DNA of 64,000 nucleotides, taken from positions 1-64,000 of the forward strand of contig JBCBKU010000015.1 of the NCBI GenBank assembly GCA_038521345.1, read 5' to 3'. A program made the position numbers and the translations under genes. Every line of letters begins with the position of its first letter. Within the stretch, counting starts at the first letter, position 1. The notes under the pieces were generated by a model that did not search any database, had not been told where the DNA came from, and saw only the letters and a list, made by a program, of their open reading frames with translations. This document shows, one piece after another, positions 17,382 through 26,287 of the stretch. Origin of the DNA: JBCBKU01 sp038521345. GTDB lineage: Bacteria; Pseudomonadota; Alphaproteobacteria; Rhodobacterales; Rhodobacteraceae.

Positions 17382-17804
17382 ATGCTTCAGATCACGCCAG
17401 AGATCGCCGTCGAGGATTGGGAGATGACCGAGCAGTTCGTTCGCGCGAGTGGACCTGGCGGTCAGAACGTGAACAAGGTCGCAACCGCCGTCGAACTCCG
17501 GTTTGAGGCTGAGCGATCGCCCAATCTGCCGGGTCCGGTGAAGGCTCGACTAAGGCGGCTGGCGGGGCGGCGCTGGACCAAGGATGGCGCTTTGATCATC
17601 CAAGTCGATAGCGAGCGCAGCCAGGCGAGGAACCGAGAGATCGCGCGAGCACGCTTGGTCGAGTTGATCCGATCCGCAACAGTCGTGCCCAAGAAGCGGC
17701 GCCCGACGCGCCCCACACTCGCCTCGAAAAGGCGTCGGGTGGCAGCCAAGAAGGCACGTGGCGAAGTGAAAGCCTTAAGGGGCCGGATCGGACCGGAAGA
17801 CTAG
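17382..17804 (+). CDS. arfB: Alternative ribosome-rescue factor / peptidyl-tRNA hydrolase
   Basis: ArfB (YaeJ) releases peptidyl-tRNA from ribosomes stalled without a stop codon. The 140-residue protein has the class I release factor catalytic motif in RASGPGGQNVNKVATAVELRF (GGQ at about residues 26-28). It ends in a basic tail (KKRRPTRPTLASKRRRVAAKKARGEVK) that in ArfB enters the empty mRNA channel. It lacks the stop-codon-recognition domain of RF1/RF2, and its length matches the family. It converges with the ATP-grasp gene, with the two stops overlapping by 4 bases. Confidence 0.95.
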   Translation: MLQITPEIAVEDWEMTEQFVRASGPGGQNVNKVATAVELRFEAERSPNLPGPVKARLRRLAGRRWTKDGALIIQVDSERSQARNREIARARLVELIRSATVVPKKRRPTRPTLASKRRRVAAKKARGEVKALRGRIGPED

Positions 17805-18694
17805 GAAACGCGGTCCAGCCACCGGCAGAGTGCGCGGCGATAGAGTTCTCTCCAGCCGGTCTGCCGCGTTCTCAGAAACCAACTGTCGCGCAGATCCCAT
17901 GTGCTGGCCATGGGATGATCGGGATCCCAGCCGGAATCGGGAAGGCACCCGGCGTGGGTATAAAGGGTCAGCTCGCCGAGATAGAGCGTGTCATCCGATA
18001 CATAGAAGTCGACCCTCACATGATCGAAGTGCCGACCGATCTGCTCTGCAACTCGTATTGCCGATGGCAAGACCGGGTGCGGCGGTCGCCCTGCAGGAGC
18101 TTTCTTTGTGGCATCGTCGTTGCCAATGCGGACCAGATGGCCCTTGTCCGTCATCCGAAACGTGTCATCCCGCCGCCCGGGGCCCGCGCGATTGTAGATG
18201 AACCGGGCGTTCACAATCCGAGCTCCGAAGGTATAGAGTTTAATCTCCGTCAAGCCGCAGGCGTCCGCCGGAAGCCTGTGTTCTACGAACAGCCTCCGCG
18301 GAATGTCTTTGTAGCCCCACTGCCCACCTTTCAGATGATGGTCGACATCGAGATAATTGTTGGCGCGTCGCGCAATCGAGTCACGATCCGGCGGCGCGAC
18401 GGGCAGGAAATCGACCATTCCGGCCGCATGGTTCGGCTTAAGAACCGCGTCGGCCGACCATACCTCGTCCGGGATTGTCCGCGCGTTTGTCCCACACCAG
18501 AGCACACGCGGTGTGGCGACATCGATTCCATGATCCGTCAGCCAATGACGCACGGCCAGCTTGTCCGAGACGATAGGAAAGTCCGGGTTTCGGTCGAAGA
18601 GTTTGCGCCAGAAGAAACGGTCGTTTGCTGTTCTGGGGCGGACCGGATCGATCACTGCTCCGGTGGGCGCGCGCTGGCCATAGAAGCGGAACAT
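17801..18694 (-). CDS. TupA-like ATP-grasp protein
   Basis: A 297-residue protein resembling the TupA-like ATP-grasp family, often found with polysaccharide or teichuronopeptide synthesis. Visible features are FFWRKLFDRNPDFPIVSDKLAVRHWL at the N-terminus, the nucleotide-binding loop VLKPNHAAGM, KDIPRRLFVEHRL, and the acidic metal-binding strand VRVDFYVSDDTLYLGELTLY near the C-terminus. The start at 18694 has GGGAGG upstream. A longer frame beginning with TTG at 18766 starts inside the cycA terminator and was rejected. The substrate is unknown; ligation of an amino acid to a glycan is a guess from the family. Confidence 0.75.
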   Translation of the reverse strand: MFRFYGQRAPTGAVIDPVRPRTANDRFFWRKLFDRNPDFPIVSDKLAVRHWLTDHGIDVATPRVLWCGTNARTIPDEVWSADAVLKPNHAAGMVDFLPVAPPDRDSIARRANNYLDVDHHLKGGQWGYKDIPRRLFVEHRLPADACGLTEIKLYTFGARIVNARFIYNRAGPGRRDDTFRMTDKGHLVRIGNDDATKKAPAGRPPHPVLPSAIRVAEQIGRHFDHVRVDFYVSDDTLYLGELTLYTHAGCLPDSGWDPDHPMASTWDLRDSWFLRTRQTGWRELYRRALCRWLDRVS

Positions 18695-18763
18695 GCGACG
18701 CCTCCCGACACGCAGCGCGCAGGCTAAAGTCACGAAGACGATCCAATCGCCGAGAACTGAAAA

Positions 18764-18792
18764 CAAAAAGGGCCGCCTTGGTACGGCGGCCC
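18764..18792 (-). terminator. Intrinsic terminator of cycA
   Basis: On the minus strand GGGCCGCC, a 7-base loop and GGCGGCCC are followed by CTTTTTG. It begins about 25 bases after the cycA stop and closes that transcript before the ATP-grasp gene. Confidence 0.85.
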
Positions 18793-18816
18793 GGTCTTCG
18801 TTACCCGTAGAGTCGA

Positions 18817-19269
18817 TCAGTTCGACTCAGGCTCGGGGCCGAGAGACGCAATATAAGAGTACAGGTTCACAGCATCCGCTTCGTCCCGCACCTTGTAGGC
18901 CATGTTGCCGCGTGCCCGACGGTTGTCGAGGTATTCGCGGAGGAACCCGGTCGGGTCCTGAACATAGGCCACGAAGGTTTCCTCGTCCCAGGCGAGGCCT
19001 GCTTCACCGGCTTCCACCATCGAGTTGGAATAGCGGAACCCGTCGACGATGCCCGCCTGACGGCCGACAACGGCATAAAGGTTCGGGCCGGTCCGTGCGT
19101 TCCGGCCTGCCAGTGTTTCGCCGTCGTCGTTTACGACGACATGGCAGGTCTGGCACTGGCTGAATGCCTCTTCACCGGCGGCGGGATCGCCCGCACCCAG
19201 ATGGCCTCCGGCAAAAGCCGGGGCGGCGAGAAGGCCGAGGGCCACAAAAGCCATCGAGAATTTCGTCAT
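18817..19269 (-). CDS. cycA: Cytochrome c2-type electron carrier
   Basis: A periplasmic class I c-type cytochrome of 150 residues. A signal peptide (residues 1-20, MTKFSMAFVALGLLAAPAFA) is followed by the haem-binding CQTCH (Cys39, Cys42, His43). The probable axial Met lies in RGNMAYKVRDEAD, and a C-terminal helix VNLYSYIASL follows. The length and insertions match cytochrome c2 of Rhodobacter, which shuttles electrons from the cytochrome bc1 complex to the photosynthetic reaction centre. Its position next to hemA at the edge of the photosynthesis cluster supports this. No tetrahaem pufC is present here, so c2 would reduce the reaction centre directly. Confidence 0.9.
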   Translation of the reverse strand: MTKFSMAFVALGLLAAPAFAGGHLGAGDPAAGEEAFSQCQTCHVVVNDDGETLAGRNARTGPNLYAVVGRQAGIVDGFRYSNSMVEAGEAGLAWDEETFVAYVQDPTGFLREYLDNRRARGNMAYKVRDEADAVNLYSYIASLGPEPESN

Positions 19270-19347
19270 TGGTCTCTCCCTTCAACGTTCGCTGCAATCT
19301 AACGCGGGTCGCCCTCACGTCTAGCGATTCCTGCATGTTATGCGATA

Positions 19348-20562
19348 TCAGGCGACCTGCCGTGCCAGCGCGCAGTGCGACCAGAGTTCGGACAAGGCAG
19401 CAACGAGGTGATCGATGTCGTCGTCTGTGTGGCAGGGTCCTGGTGTGATGCGCAGACGCTCGGTTCCCTTGGGTACCGTCGGGTAGTTGATCGGCTGCAC
19501 GTAGATGCCCCAATCGTCCATCAACATGTCCGACAGCATCCGGCACTTGACCGGGTCCTTGACCATGATCGGGATGATGTGGCTGGGGTTTTCGATGTGT
19601 GGAATGCCCGCGGCGTCAAGCGCGGCGCGCAGTCTCGCGACTTGCCGCTTCTGACGGGCGCGTTCGATCTCAGAGCGCTTCAGGTGCGCGATCGAGGTTC
19701 GGGCGGCCGCTGCAATTGCGGGAGGAAGAGCGGTGGTGAAGATAAAACCCGACGCAAAGGAACGGACGAAGTCGCACAGGGCGTGCGAACCGGTGATGTA
19801 GCCACCAAATGTGCCGAACGCCTTGCCAAGGGTTCCCTCGATGAGGGTGATGCGGTCCATCAACCCTTCGCGCTCTGCCACGCCACCACCACGGGGGCCG
19901 TACATGCCGACCGCGTGCACCTCGTCAATATAAGTCATTGCACCGTGTTTCTCGGCGACTTCGACAATCTCGGAAATGGGGGCGATGTCGCCGTCCATGG
20001 AATAAACACTCTCAAAGGCCACGATTTTCGGACGACCGGCAGGAATGGCCGCCAACTTTGCGTCGAGATCAGCTACGTCGTTGTGGGCCCAGATCACTTT
20101 GTCCGCGCGCGAGTGCCGTATCCCTTCGATCATGGACGCGTGGTTCAGCGCGTCCGAGAGGATCACGGCGCCCGGAAGCCGGCTGCCAAGCGTTGAAAGC
20201 GCCGCCCAGTTCGAGACGTAGCCCGAAGAGAACAACAGAGCGGCTTCCTTGCCATGCAGGTCGGCCAGCTCATCCTCGAGCAGTCTGTGGTAGTGATTTG
20301 TTCCCGAGATATTGCGGGTGCCCCCGGCCCCGGCGCCACAGGCTTCGGCCACACGGGTCAATTCGCTGATGACATCCGGATGGTGTCCCATCCCAAGATA
20401 GTCGTTCGAGCACCAGACCGTGATCTCGCGAACGCCGGCATCGGTATGGTTCTTGGCCTTTGGGAAGGTCCCGCAAACACGTTCCAGTTCGGCGAAGATG
20501 CGGTAATTGCCCTCCTGCCTTAGTGTTGCGAGTTGGGCTTCGAATAGTGCGTCAAAGTCCAT
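19348..20562 (-). CDS. hemA: 5-aminolevulinate synthase
   Basis: A PLP enzyme of the alpha-oxoamine synthase family condensing glycine and succinyl-CoA to 5-aminolevulinate, the first tetrapyrrole precursor in alphaproteobacteria. The 404-residue protein has the ALAS-specific AVWCSNDYLGMG-like motif (TVWCSNDYLGMGHHP), GTRNISGTNHYHRLLE, YIDEVHAVGMYGPRGGGVAE, and the PLP-lysine segment IEGTLGKAFGTFGGYI. The ATG lies 11 bases inside the end of puhE, so it is co-transcribed with the puh genes and couples precursor supply to reaction-centre assembly. Confidence 0.97.
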   Translation of the reverse strand: MDFDALFEAQLATLRQEGNYRIFAELERVCGTFPKAKNHTDAGVREITVWCSNDYLGMGHHPDVISELTRVAEACGAGAGGTRNISGTNHYHRLLEDELADLHGKEAALLFSSGYVSNWAALSTLGSRLPGAVILSDALNHASMIEGIRHSRADKVIWAHNDVADLDAKLAAIPAGRPKIVAFESVYSMDGDIAPISEIVEVAEKHGAMTYIDEVHAVGMYGPRGGGVAEREGLMDRITLIEGTLGKAFGTFGGYITGSHALCDFVRSFASGFIFTTALPPAIAAAARTSIAHLKRSEIERARQKRQVARLRAALDAAGIPHIENPSHIIPIMVKDPVKCRMLSDMLMDDWGIYVQPINYPTVPKGTERLRITPGPCHTDDDIDHLVAALSELWSHCALARQVA

Positions 20563-21370
20563 GGGGATCCTCTCTGAGCAGTCGGTCGTTGGTTTTGGGC
20601 GCGGGGATCACCCAACGCCAGAGTTTTTCGTCGGGTATCGGCAGCACCATGAACCAGTGCTCGAGCGTTGCGAGCGCGGTGATCGCAGCCAAGAGCGCGA
20701 AACCCACGGTCTGACCCGGCAGCGGTGCCGAGATGGCGCGCTCGATCCAACAGGATGTCGCGAAGGTCAGGGCTGTGACCGACACCGGAAAGAGGGCATT
20801 CATTGGCGCGGTGCGGAAATGGCTCGGCATATGCGAAAGCGGAGCACTCAGAAACTCCGTGTGAACCCTCGGAACGCCGAGGAAAAGATTCAGCTTTGCG
20901 GAGACCCGAGCAAGGAAGAGGATCGCAAAGGTCCAAAAGCCGAACGTGTTGGCAGCGTCTGCGGCGGCCACCGCCATGAGGACAAGCGCCGCGCCGATGG
21001 TCATCTCGTGAAAGGCAACAGTGCCCCAGGCACGGACGAACCGCTCCCAAAGTGGCACGCCCGGCGGGCACTCTCGCCGGTTGGGCCCGGTGACGAGACC
21101 CGAAAGAAACGCAAGCTCGATCCATCCCCAGACAAGCAAAGCGGAGAGAAATCCGAGGTAAGCGCCGGTGACCGAGATATCCTGAAGTGCGGCGAGAAAA
21201 AGCGCAGCCCCAAGCCCGAGCATAGGCAACCCAAAGAGCCCCGACCAGATATGAGCGTCACCCCCCGCCCGGTCTGCTCGCTTCACCGCCCACAGGATCG
21301 CGCCGGTGAAAAACCACCAAAGAAAGAGCGCAAGAAGCGCCGCGATCCAGGGAGATGACGTCACCGACAC
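20552..21370 (-). CDS. puhE: Photosynthetic complex putative assembly protein PuhE
   Basis: A polytopic membrane protein of 272 residues with about seven to eight hydrophobic helices, matching the DUF3623/PuhE family found only in photosynthesis clusters. Recognisable stretches are WIAALLALFLWWFFTGAIL near the N-terminus, NRRECPPGVPLWERFVRAWGTVAFHEMTI in the middle, and LFLGVPRVHTEFLSAPLSHMPSHFR. In Rhodobacter capsulatus PuhE modulates bacteriochlorophyll production and the RC-LH1 core. It sits between acsF and hemA and overlaps hemA by 11 bases. Confidence 0.92.
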   Translation of the reverse strand: MSVTSSPWIAALLALFLWWFFTGAILWAVKRADRAGGDAHIWSGLFGLPMLGLGAALFLAALQDISVTGAYLGFLSALLVWGWIELAFLSGLVTGPNRRECPPGVPLWERFVRAWGTVAFHEMTIGAALVLMAVAAADAANTFGFWTFAILFLARVSAKLNLFLGVPRVHTEFLSAPLSHMPSHFRTAPMNALFPVSVTALTFATSCWIERAISAPLPGQTVGFALLAAITALATLEHWFMVLPIPDEKLWRWVIPAPKTNDRLLREDPHGL

Positions 21371-21449
21371 AGCCCCTCAACTCGGGAAAAATGTGCACGG
21401 CCCGACATCAGAGAGGCCGCGCACGTCCGGGATATGTTCCCTGCCGGGA

Positions 21450-22577
21450 TCAATAGGCCGGCTCCAGGCGAATACTCTTGGGAACAGCGTGGGACTTGGA
21501 CGGAATGGTGAAGAGCCGCGTAAATGCGACTGCCGCCACGGCACTACCCAAAAGGCGGTCAACCCAACCGCCGAGACCACCGGTTTTCTTTCCGCGGTCC
21601 ACCCGTGCGCTTGCACGTTGCAACTGCATCAGCGCGGGCTGCCAGCGCGGATGGTCGATGTCGAGCGTGATCGGAAAGACCTGCTTCGAAATTTCCGAGG
21701 TCTTGGTGAACACCTCATGTGCGTACCAGTCCGGATCCACGCCCAGCGCCTTGTGAAAGGCCGGCCGCTGGTGGTCTCGTACATACATCGTCGCATAGAC
21801 TGCGGTCAGGAAGAACTTGATCCACCACACATTGCCGCCCGAGGTCAGCTTCGGATCGGTCTTCATCAGAAGGGCGAAGGCTTCCCCATGGCTGAACTCG
21901 TCATTGCACCACTCCTTGAACCACTTGAAGATCGGATGGAACCGGTGCTCTGGGTGCGTCTCCAGATGTCGGAAAATCGTGATGTAGCGCGCGTAGCCGA
22001 TCTTTTCCGAAAGATAAGTGGCGTAGTAGATGAACTTCGGCCGGAAATAGGTGTACTTCTTTTCTTTCGTCAGAAAGCCAAGGTTCACCGCCACTCCCGC
22101 CTCGCGAAGCGCGTCGTTGATAAAACCGGCGTGCCTTGCTTCGTCTCGCGACATGAACGCAAACAGCTCGCAGATGTCCTTGTTGTTCCCGCGTCGCTTC
22201 ATTTCCTTGTAGAGGACGCAGCCCGAGAACTCGGCCGTGCATGAGGACACGAGGAAATCGATGAACTCTTTCTTGAGCTCGGGATCCATCCCGTCCCAAT
22301 CGATTTCATCCCAATCTTCGTTCTTCTTGAAATGACCCTTGTTCGGATCGGAACGCATCTGTGCCAAGAGGTCGTCCCAGTCGTCGCGCACCGGCGAGAC
22401 GTCGATGGCGTCCATCTCGTCAAAGTCGGTCGTGTAAAATCGCGGTGTCAGAAGCGTATTCTGCATCGCCAGCGCGGTGGCCGACTCGCTGTCGGTAACG
22501 GCTTGCGCCTCTTGGATCGCCAAACCCTCCTCGACGGTTGTGGCGTCGGCGGTGTGCTTCAGGTTCTGAACGTTCAT
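21450..22577 (-). CDS. acsF: Mg-protoporphyrin IX monomethyl ester oxidative cyclase
   Basis: AcsF is the oxygen-dependent diiron cyclase that closes ring E of bacteriochlorophyll. The 375-residue protein contains the diiron ligand motifs TAEFSGCVLYKEMKRR, SRDEARHAGFIN and DEFSHGEAFALLM, separated as in other AcsF proteins, and NTLLTPRFYTTDF near the N-terminus. The ATG at 22577 has GAGGAGG upstream and overlaps the preceding small gene by 4 bases. With no bchE in the window, this enzyme implies that bacteriochlorophyll synthesis needs oxygen. Confidence 0.96.
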   Translation of the reverse strand: MNVQNLKHTADATTVEEGLAIQEAQAVTDSESATALAMQNTLLTPRFYTTDFDEMDAIDVSPVRDDWDDLLAQMRSDPNKGHFKKNEDWDEIDWDGMDPELKKEFIDFLVSSCTAEFSGCVLYKEMKRRGNNKDICELFAFMSRDEARHAGFINDALREAGVAVNLGFLTKEKKYTYFRPKFIYYATYLSEKIGYARYITIFRHLETHPEHRFHPIFKWFKEWCNDEFSHGEAFALLMKTDPKLTSGGNVWWIKFFLTAVYATMYVRDHQRPAFHKALGVDPDWYAHEVFTKTSEISKQVFPITLDIDHPRWQPALMQLQRASARVDRGKKTGGLGGWVDRLLGSAVAAVAFTRLFTIPSKSHAVPKSIRLEPAY

Positions 22578-22870
22578 AGCGTTGCCTCCTCGGAAAAGGA
22601 AAACTCGCAAAGCTCCATGAATTCGAGATCGCCAGTCATCCGCGTCCAGAGGCGCTCTAACCTCGAAGCGCGTGTGATCCGTGCCTCGCGCTGCTCGGTC
22701 ACAACAGTGTCCCAAGGCGCCACGACGGGTGGGCCTTTCACCAAGACCGTGTCGCCCGGATGGACGACGGCGCCATTGTCGAAGCGGACGTGGGCGTGGA
22801 GGGCGTCGAATTTATGACTGACCTCCACAGTGCAGGGTGCAGTTTCGTAGTCGCGTGTGAGCCATCCCAT
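22574..22870 (-). CDS. Conserved-context puh operon protein, 98 aa, function unknown
   Basis: A small gene between puhC and acsF. The protein starts MGWLTRDYETAPCTVEVSHKF and contains a beta-rich core (DALHAHVRFDNGAVVHPGDTVLVKG) and an acidic C-terminus ending EFMELCEFSFSEEA. No membrane segment or signal peptide is seen. The HVRFDNG...PGDTVLV segment resembles a small all-beta barrel. Its stop overlaps the acsF start (ATGA), suggesting co-production with the cyclase. I do not recognise a named family; a role as cyclase partner or assembly factor is speculation from position. Confidence 0.75.
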   Translation of the reverse strand: MGWLTRDYETAPCTVEVSHKFDALHAHVRFDNGAVVHPGDTVLVKGPPVVAPWDTVVTEQREARITRASRLERLWTRMTGDLEFMELCEFSFSEEATL

Positions 22871-22881
22871 GAGCCGGTTCC

Positions 22882-23361
22882 CTATTGCTCGTGTGGCAGA
22901 ATGCGGGCGAACTGGTTCGCGTTGCCCGCGCCGAAGGATGAGAGCTCCACCTCCCATCCGGTTTCCGGATCGGACAATTGCAGCCGCCCGTTGGCATAGC
23001 GGGTGACAACTACGGGCGCATTGCCCGCGATCCGGTGATTAAATCGGGCGCGTTCAAGGCCGTCGCGAACGACGGTGATGAACCCGCCCGTGGGCGTATC
23101 GAGAAGTACGGTGCCATCCTCGGCGGTCACAATTGCCGCGCGGCCTTCGCCGGCGATGGTCACGCTATGCTGCGCGAGAATTGGCGCGGCTTTGGGCACA
23201 CCCACGTGGGGCCGATCAGAGGCAACCGACCATCCGACAAACAGCAGGGTGAGAAGCGCGAAGCCAAACATCGCGAAGACAAGTCGCGTCGGGATCACCT
23301 CGGTGTCCTGGGCGCGGCTTTGACCCGTTTCGGCATTTACGTAAAGGCGGGTTTGGGGCAT
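22882..23361 (-). CDS. puhC: Photosynthetic complex assembly protein PuhC
   Basis: A 159-residue protein with a short cytoplasmic N-terminus, a single membrane helix (about residues 27-47, RLVFAMFGFALLTLLFVGWSV) and a periplasmic domain. The domain includes GFITVVRDGLERAR and the family ending LSDPETGWEVELSSFGAGN. PuhC is needed in Rhodobacter for optimal reorganisation of LH1 around the reaction centre. It lies 12 bases after puhB and 11 bases before the 98-residue gene. Confidence 0.93.
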   Translation of the reverse strand: MPQTRLYVNAETGQSRAQDTEVIPTRLVFAMFGFALLTLLFVGWSVASDRPHVGVPKAAPILAQHSVTIAGEGRAAIVTAEDGTVLLDTPTGGFITVVRDGLERARFNHRIAGNAPVVVTRYANGRLQLSDPETGWEVELSSFGAGNANQFARILPHEQ

Positions 23362-23373
23362 TTCGGAACCTCC

Positions 23374-24009
23374 TTACTCAGCCGCGACTGCGTCATGGTC
23401 GCCGGACTGAACGGACCTGATCCTTGGTTCGGACAAGCGCGTTTCGGCGGCCTCGGCCAGAACTTGCGACACTTTCTCGATTTCGGGAACGCAGCGCAGC
23501 GCCGGTTGTGTCGGCCGCATTTTCCACGGTCGCACATGTGGCCAGAGGACCAGATATGAGAGCCGTGCACCGTGTTCGGTGCGGAACGCTATGGTCCCGG
23601 TGTCGCCGCGCCGGTCAAGATCAGCGGCAAAGATTCGGTTGAAAGGCAGGTTAAGTGTCACGGTAAGTGCGGCGCCGATCCGCATGGCAACCCGGGCATT
23701 GGTGATCGTATACACGGTCGCCTTGGCCTGAACCCACGCGATCAGAAGAATGATCCCACCCGCCAGAAGACCAAGTGCCATGAAGGGGATCGCCTGAGGC
23801 AGAGCACTGACGAATGGGATATCGGCCGAGGACGCGCCGACACGCCAGACCGCCAGCAAGACAAAGTACCCGACCACCCACCAAAGCGCGAGCGCCTCGC
23901 GGGCCAAGGCCCAAGTGGAGGGACGGCCCTGCCAAAGGATCCGCTCTCCGGGCGGCAGTCGCTCGGGCAGGCCCGGGATCGGTTCGACGGCAAAATCGTC
24001 ATGCGACAT
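23374..24009 (-). CDS. puhB: Photosynthetic complex assembly protein PuhB
   Basis: A 211-residue membrane protein with two to three hydrophobic helices (about residues 33-55 and 68-95) and a bacterial PH-like domain (TVYTITNARVAMRIGAALTVTLNLPFNRI). The N-terminal PIPGLPERLPPGERILWQGRPS and the late LSYLVLWPHVRPWKMR are typical of PuhB, which assists reaction-centre assembly in Rhodobacter. It follows puhA by 68 bases and belongs to the same transcript. Confidence 0.93.
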   Translation of the reverse strand: MSHDDFAVEPIPGLPERLPPGERILWQGRPSTWALAREALALWWVVGYFVLLAVWRVGASSADIPFVSALPQAIPFMALGLLAGGIILLIAWVQAKATVYTITNARVAMRIGAALTVTLNLPFNRIFAADLDRRGDTGTIAFRTEHGARLSYLVLWPHVRPWKMRPTQPALRCVPEIEKVSQVLAEAAETRLSEPRIRSVQSGDHDAVAAE

Positions 24010-24077
24010 GGCTCTGGTTCCCCTTCAAGCCTTGGATGGGACGGGGCGCTGGCAAGGCGCCCCGTTTGTGGGCTGGA

Positions 24078-24824
24078 TTACGAGTAGAGGATGCCGCCGC
24101 CGTAGTAGGCCGCGACCTTCTCTTCCTCGAGTTTGGTGATGGTGTCCCGGCCCTTGAGTTGCGGGGCGCCGTTGAAGTCTTTGGCATTCAACGTCCAGAC
24201 ATCGACCCACTTGTCTTTGATCTTGGCAAAGGTAAGCGGCACGAGACGGCTGCCCGACCCCCATTCCGACTCGAGATCATATTGCAGGTAGCGGACTTCG
24301 TGCTCGGACGGGTCGATCCACATCTCGCTGACATGGCCGATGACCTGATCGTCTTTTGAGAGAACCGGCAAGCCGCGAGGATCGCGCCCGGCCGAAACGA
24401 AAAAGCCTTCTTGGTCCGACATCGGCTGGATCTTGGCATGCCCATGCGCATCGAGCTCCGGCTCGTCCTTGCGCGGAGCCCAAGCGGCCGGACCCACGCC
24501 ATCAGCGAGCGGATCGCCGGTGGGCGCATGCGGGAACCCTTCCGAAGCAGCAGTCCGCGCGAGCGCAAGCGAGTCGCGATCGCCACGGGCGCCCGAAGGT
24601 ACGGTTAGCTCTCCGCGACCGTCGCGAAGGTGAAATGTCTTATCCGATGGCAGGGCGAACGGGCCTTGGTTGGCCGCAGGGTTCCCGTCTTCGTCTTCAA
24701 GCGGGTAACCCTCGCGCATGTTCTCTGTCTGCAGATAGTAGACAAGGCCCGCGAAGAAGAGCCAAAAGCCCCAGATGGCCACACTGGCCAGATCAACGTT
24801 TCCAAAAAATTCGACACCGACCAT
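24078..24824 (-). CDS. puhA: Photosynthetic reaction centre subunit H
   Basis: Subunit H caps the cytoplasmic side of the reaction centre and carries the proton path to QB. The 248-residue protein has the single N-terminal membrane helix (about residues 12-33, ASVAIWGFWLFFAGLVYYLQ) followed by the diagnostic TENMREGYPLEDEDG. The globular domain with a PRC-barrel (EGFFVSAGRDPRGLPVLSKDD, GHVSEMWIDPSEHEVRYLQ) completes it. The length is close to the roughly 260 residues of Rhodobacter. It lies just after lhaA, in the usual bchFNBHLM-lhaA-puhABC order. Confidence 0.97.
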   Translation of the reverse strand: MVGVEFFGNVDLASVAIWGFWLFFAGLVYYLQTENMREGYPLEDEDGNPAANQGPFALPSDKTFHLRDGRGELTVPSGARGDRDSLALARTAASEGFPHAPTGDPLADGVGPAAWAPRKDEPELDAHGHAKIQPMSDQEGFFVSAGRDPRGLPVLSKDDQVIGHVSEMWIDPSEHEVRYLQYDLESEWGSGSRLVPLTFAKIKDKWVDVWTLNAKDFNGAPQLKGRDTITKLEEEKVAAYYGGGILYS

Positions 24825-24844
24825 GGCGTAGTCCTCCTTGTTGG

Positions 24845-26287
24845 TCAGGTCGGAAGGTCGGCAAGCCCGATCTTGCCGCCCTCCGTTGGGTGAGGTTGAG
24901 GTTTGAAGAAAGCGAGACGGACGAGGGGTCCCAGCGCGATCAACGTCGCGAAGAGCAATCCGATCTCGAGATGATAAACGACGGAATAACCGGTGGCTGG
25001 CACGGACAATGTGTCACCCAGAAGACCGTTTGCGGCGAGGCTGCCAACGCCATCGCGGATGGCCCCGCCGGTGAAAATGGCAAGGCCCGCCGCAGTGGCC
25101 TGCGCGGCGCCCCAGGCCCCGAGCGCAAGTCCACGGCCCGCCCGCGTACCCGTCGGAAGAATCATTGCGGCGGTAAGACCGGCGACCGCAAAGAGCCCGC
25201 CACCGAAACCGATTAGCGTTGCCCCGGCGAAAAACAGCGAGGGCGCTTGCATGGGGGCCGAAAAGATAACGAGCGAAAACGCGGTTATGCCCCAAAGGAT
25301 CCCGCGCGAAGCCATCCGGTAGGGACTGAGGCCGCGGGCCAGCCACCGGGCAGCCAAGGCGAAGCCGGCCAACGCTCCACCGGCCCAGAGGCTCGTCAGA
25401 AGGGTGGTTGCGGAAACCGAAAGACCTAGGATCTCGCCGCCATAGGGCTCGAGCAGAACGTCCTGCATGTTGAAAGCGAGTGTTCCGAGGAAGACGACAA
25501 CCAGGAGCCGTCCGGCGTCCCCGCCGCCGGCATAGTCAGCCCATGCATCGCGGAATCGCGGGCTTGGCTCGGCCCGTTCCGCTTTGGACATCGGGCGAAC
25601 TTGTTCCTGTTTCCAAAGTGCAATCACGTTCAGGATCAGTGTCATAAGCGCAGCGCCCTGCACGACCTGAACCAAACGGAGCGCGCTGAAATCCCGGAGA
25701 AGCCAGCCCACAACCACCGCCGAGACGCCCATGCCCACCAGGAACGCCACATATAGAAGCGCCACGACGCGCGGCCGCGTCTCGTCTGTGGCGCGGTCGG
25801 CGGCAAGCGCAAGGCCCGCAGTCTGGGTCATGTGCATGCCGAGCCCGGTCATTAGGAATGCAAGCGCAGCAAGCACCTCGCCAGCCCAGTCGGGACCAAC
25901 GGCCTGGTCGCCCGACAGAACAAGCAGCGCCATCGGCATGACAGCCAGTCCACCCATTTGCCAGATCGAGCCGAACCAAAGATAGGGAAGGCGCTTCCAC
26001 CCGATGGCCGACTTGTAGGTGTCGGACCGGAACCCGAGAAGTGCGCGGAACGGCGCGATCAGAACAGGCAGTGCGATCATCGTCGCGACGACGATGGCCG
26101 GCACGGACAGTTCCACGATCATGACCCGATTGAGCGTTCCAAGAAGCATAACGGCGGCCATGCCGACCGAGACCTGAAAGAGAGACAACCGAAGCAGCTG
26201 GCCGAGCGGAAGGTCATCCGAGGCCGCGTCGGCAAACGGAATGAAGCGGCGCGAAAGGCCTTTTATCTGTGCGCGGGATACGATCAT
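24845..26287 (-). CDS. lhaA: LH1 assembly / bacteriochlorophyll delivery protein LhaA (PucC family)
   Basis: A twelve-helix membrane protein of 480 residues in the PucC/BCD branch of the major facilitator superfamily. Signatures are LLRLSLFQVSVGMAAVMLLGTLNRVMIVEL, FRALLGFRSD, and AFNMQDVLLEPYGGEILGLSV. LhaA assists LH1 assembly, probably by handling bacteriochlorophyll or LH1 polypeptides. The ATG at 26287 overlaps the bchM stop by 4 bases. A second family member (orf428) is encoded at 38453-39739, a common arrangement. Confidence 0.93.
   Translation of the reverse strand: MIVSRAQIKGLSRRFIPFADAASDDLPLGQLLRLSLFQVSVGMAAVMLLGTLNRVMIVELSVPAIVVATMIALPVLIAPFRALLGFRSDTYKSAIGWKRLPYLWFGSIWQMGGLAVMPMALLVLSGDQAVGPDWAGEVLAALAFLMTGLGMHMTQTAGLALAADRATDETRPRVVALLYVAFLVGMGVSAVVVGWLLRDFSALRLVQVVQGAALMTLILNVIALWKQEQVRPMSKAERAEPSPRFRDAWADYAGGGDAGRLLVVVFLGTLAFNMQDVLLEPYGGEILGLSVSATTLLTSLWAGGALAGFALAARWLARGLSPYRMASRGILWGITAFSLVIFSAPMQAPSLFFAGATLIGFGGGLFAVAGLTAAMILPTGTRAGRGLALGAWGAAQATAAGLAIFTGGAIRDGVGSLAANGLLGDTLSVPATGYSVVYHLEIGLLFATLIALGPLVRLAFFKPQPHPTEGGKIGLADLPT

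Noticed and set aside
18695..18766. TTG-started N-terminal extension of the ATP-grasp protein
   Set aside because: The TTG lies inside the T-run of the cycA terminator and has no ribosome binding site; the ATG at 18694 has GGGAGG upstream.
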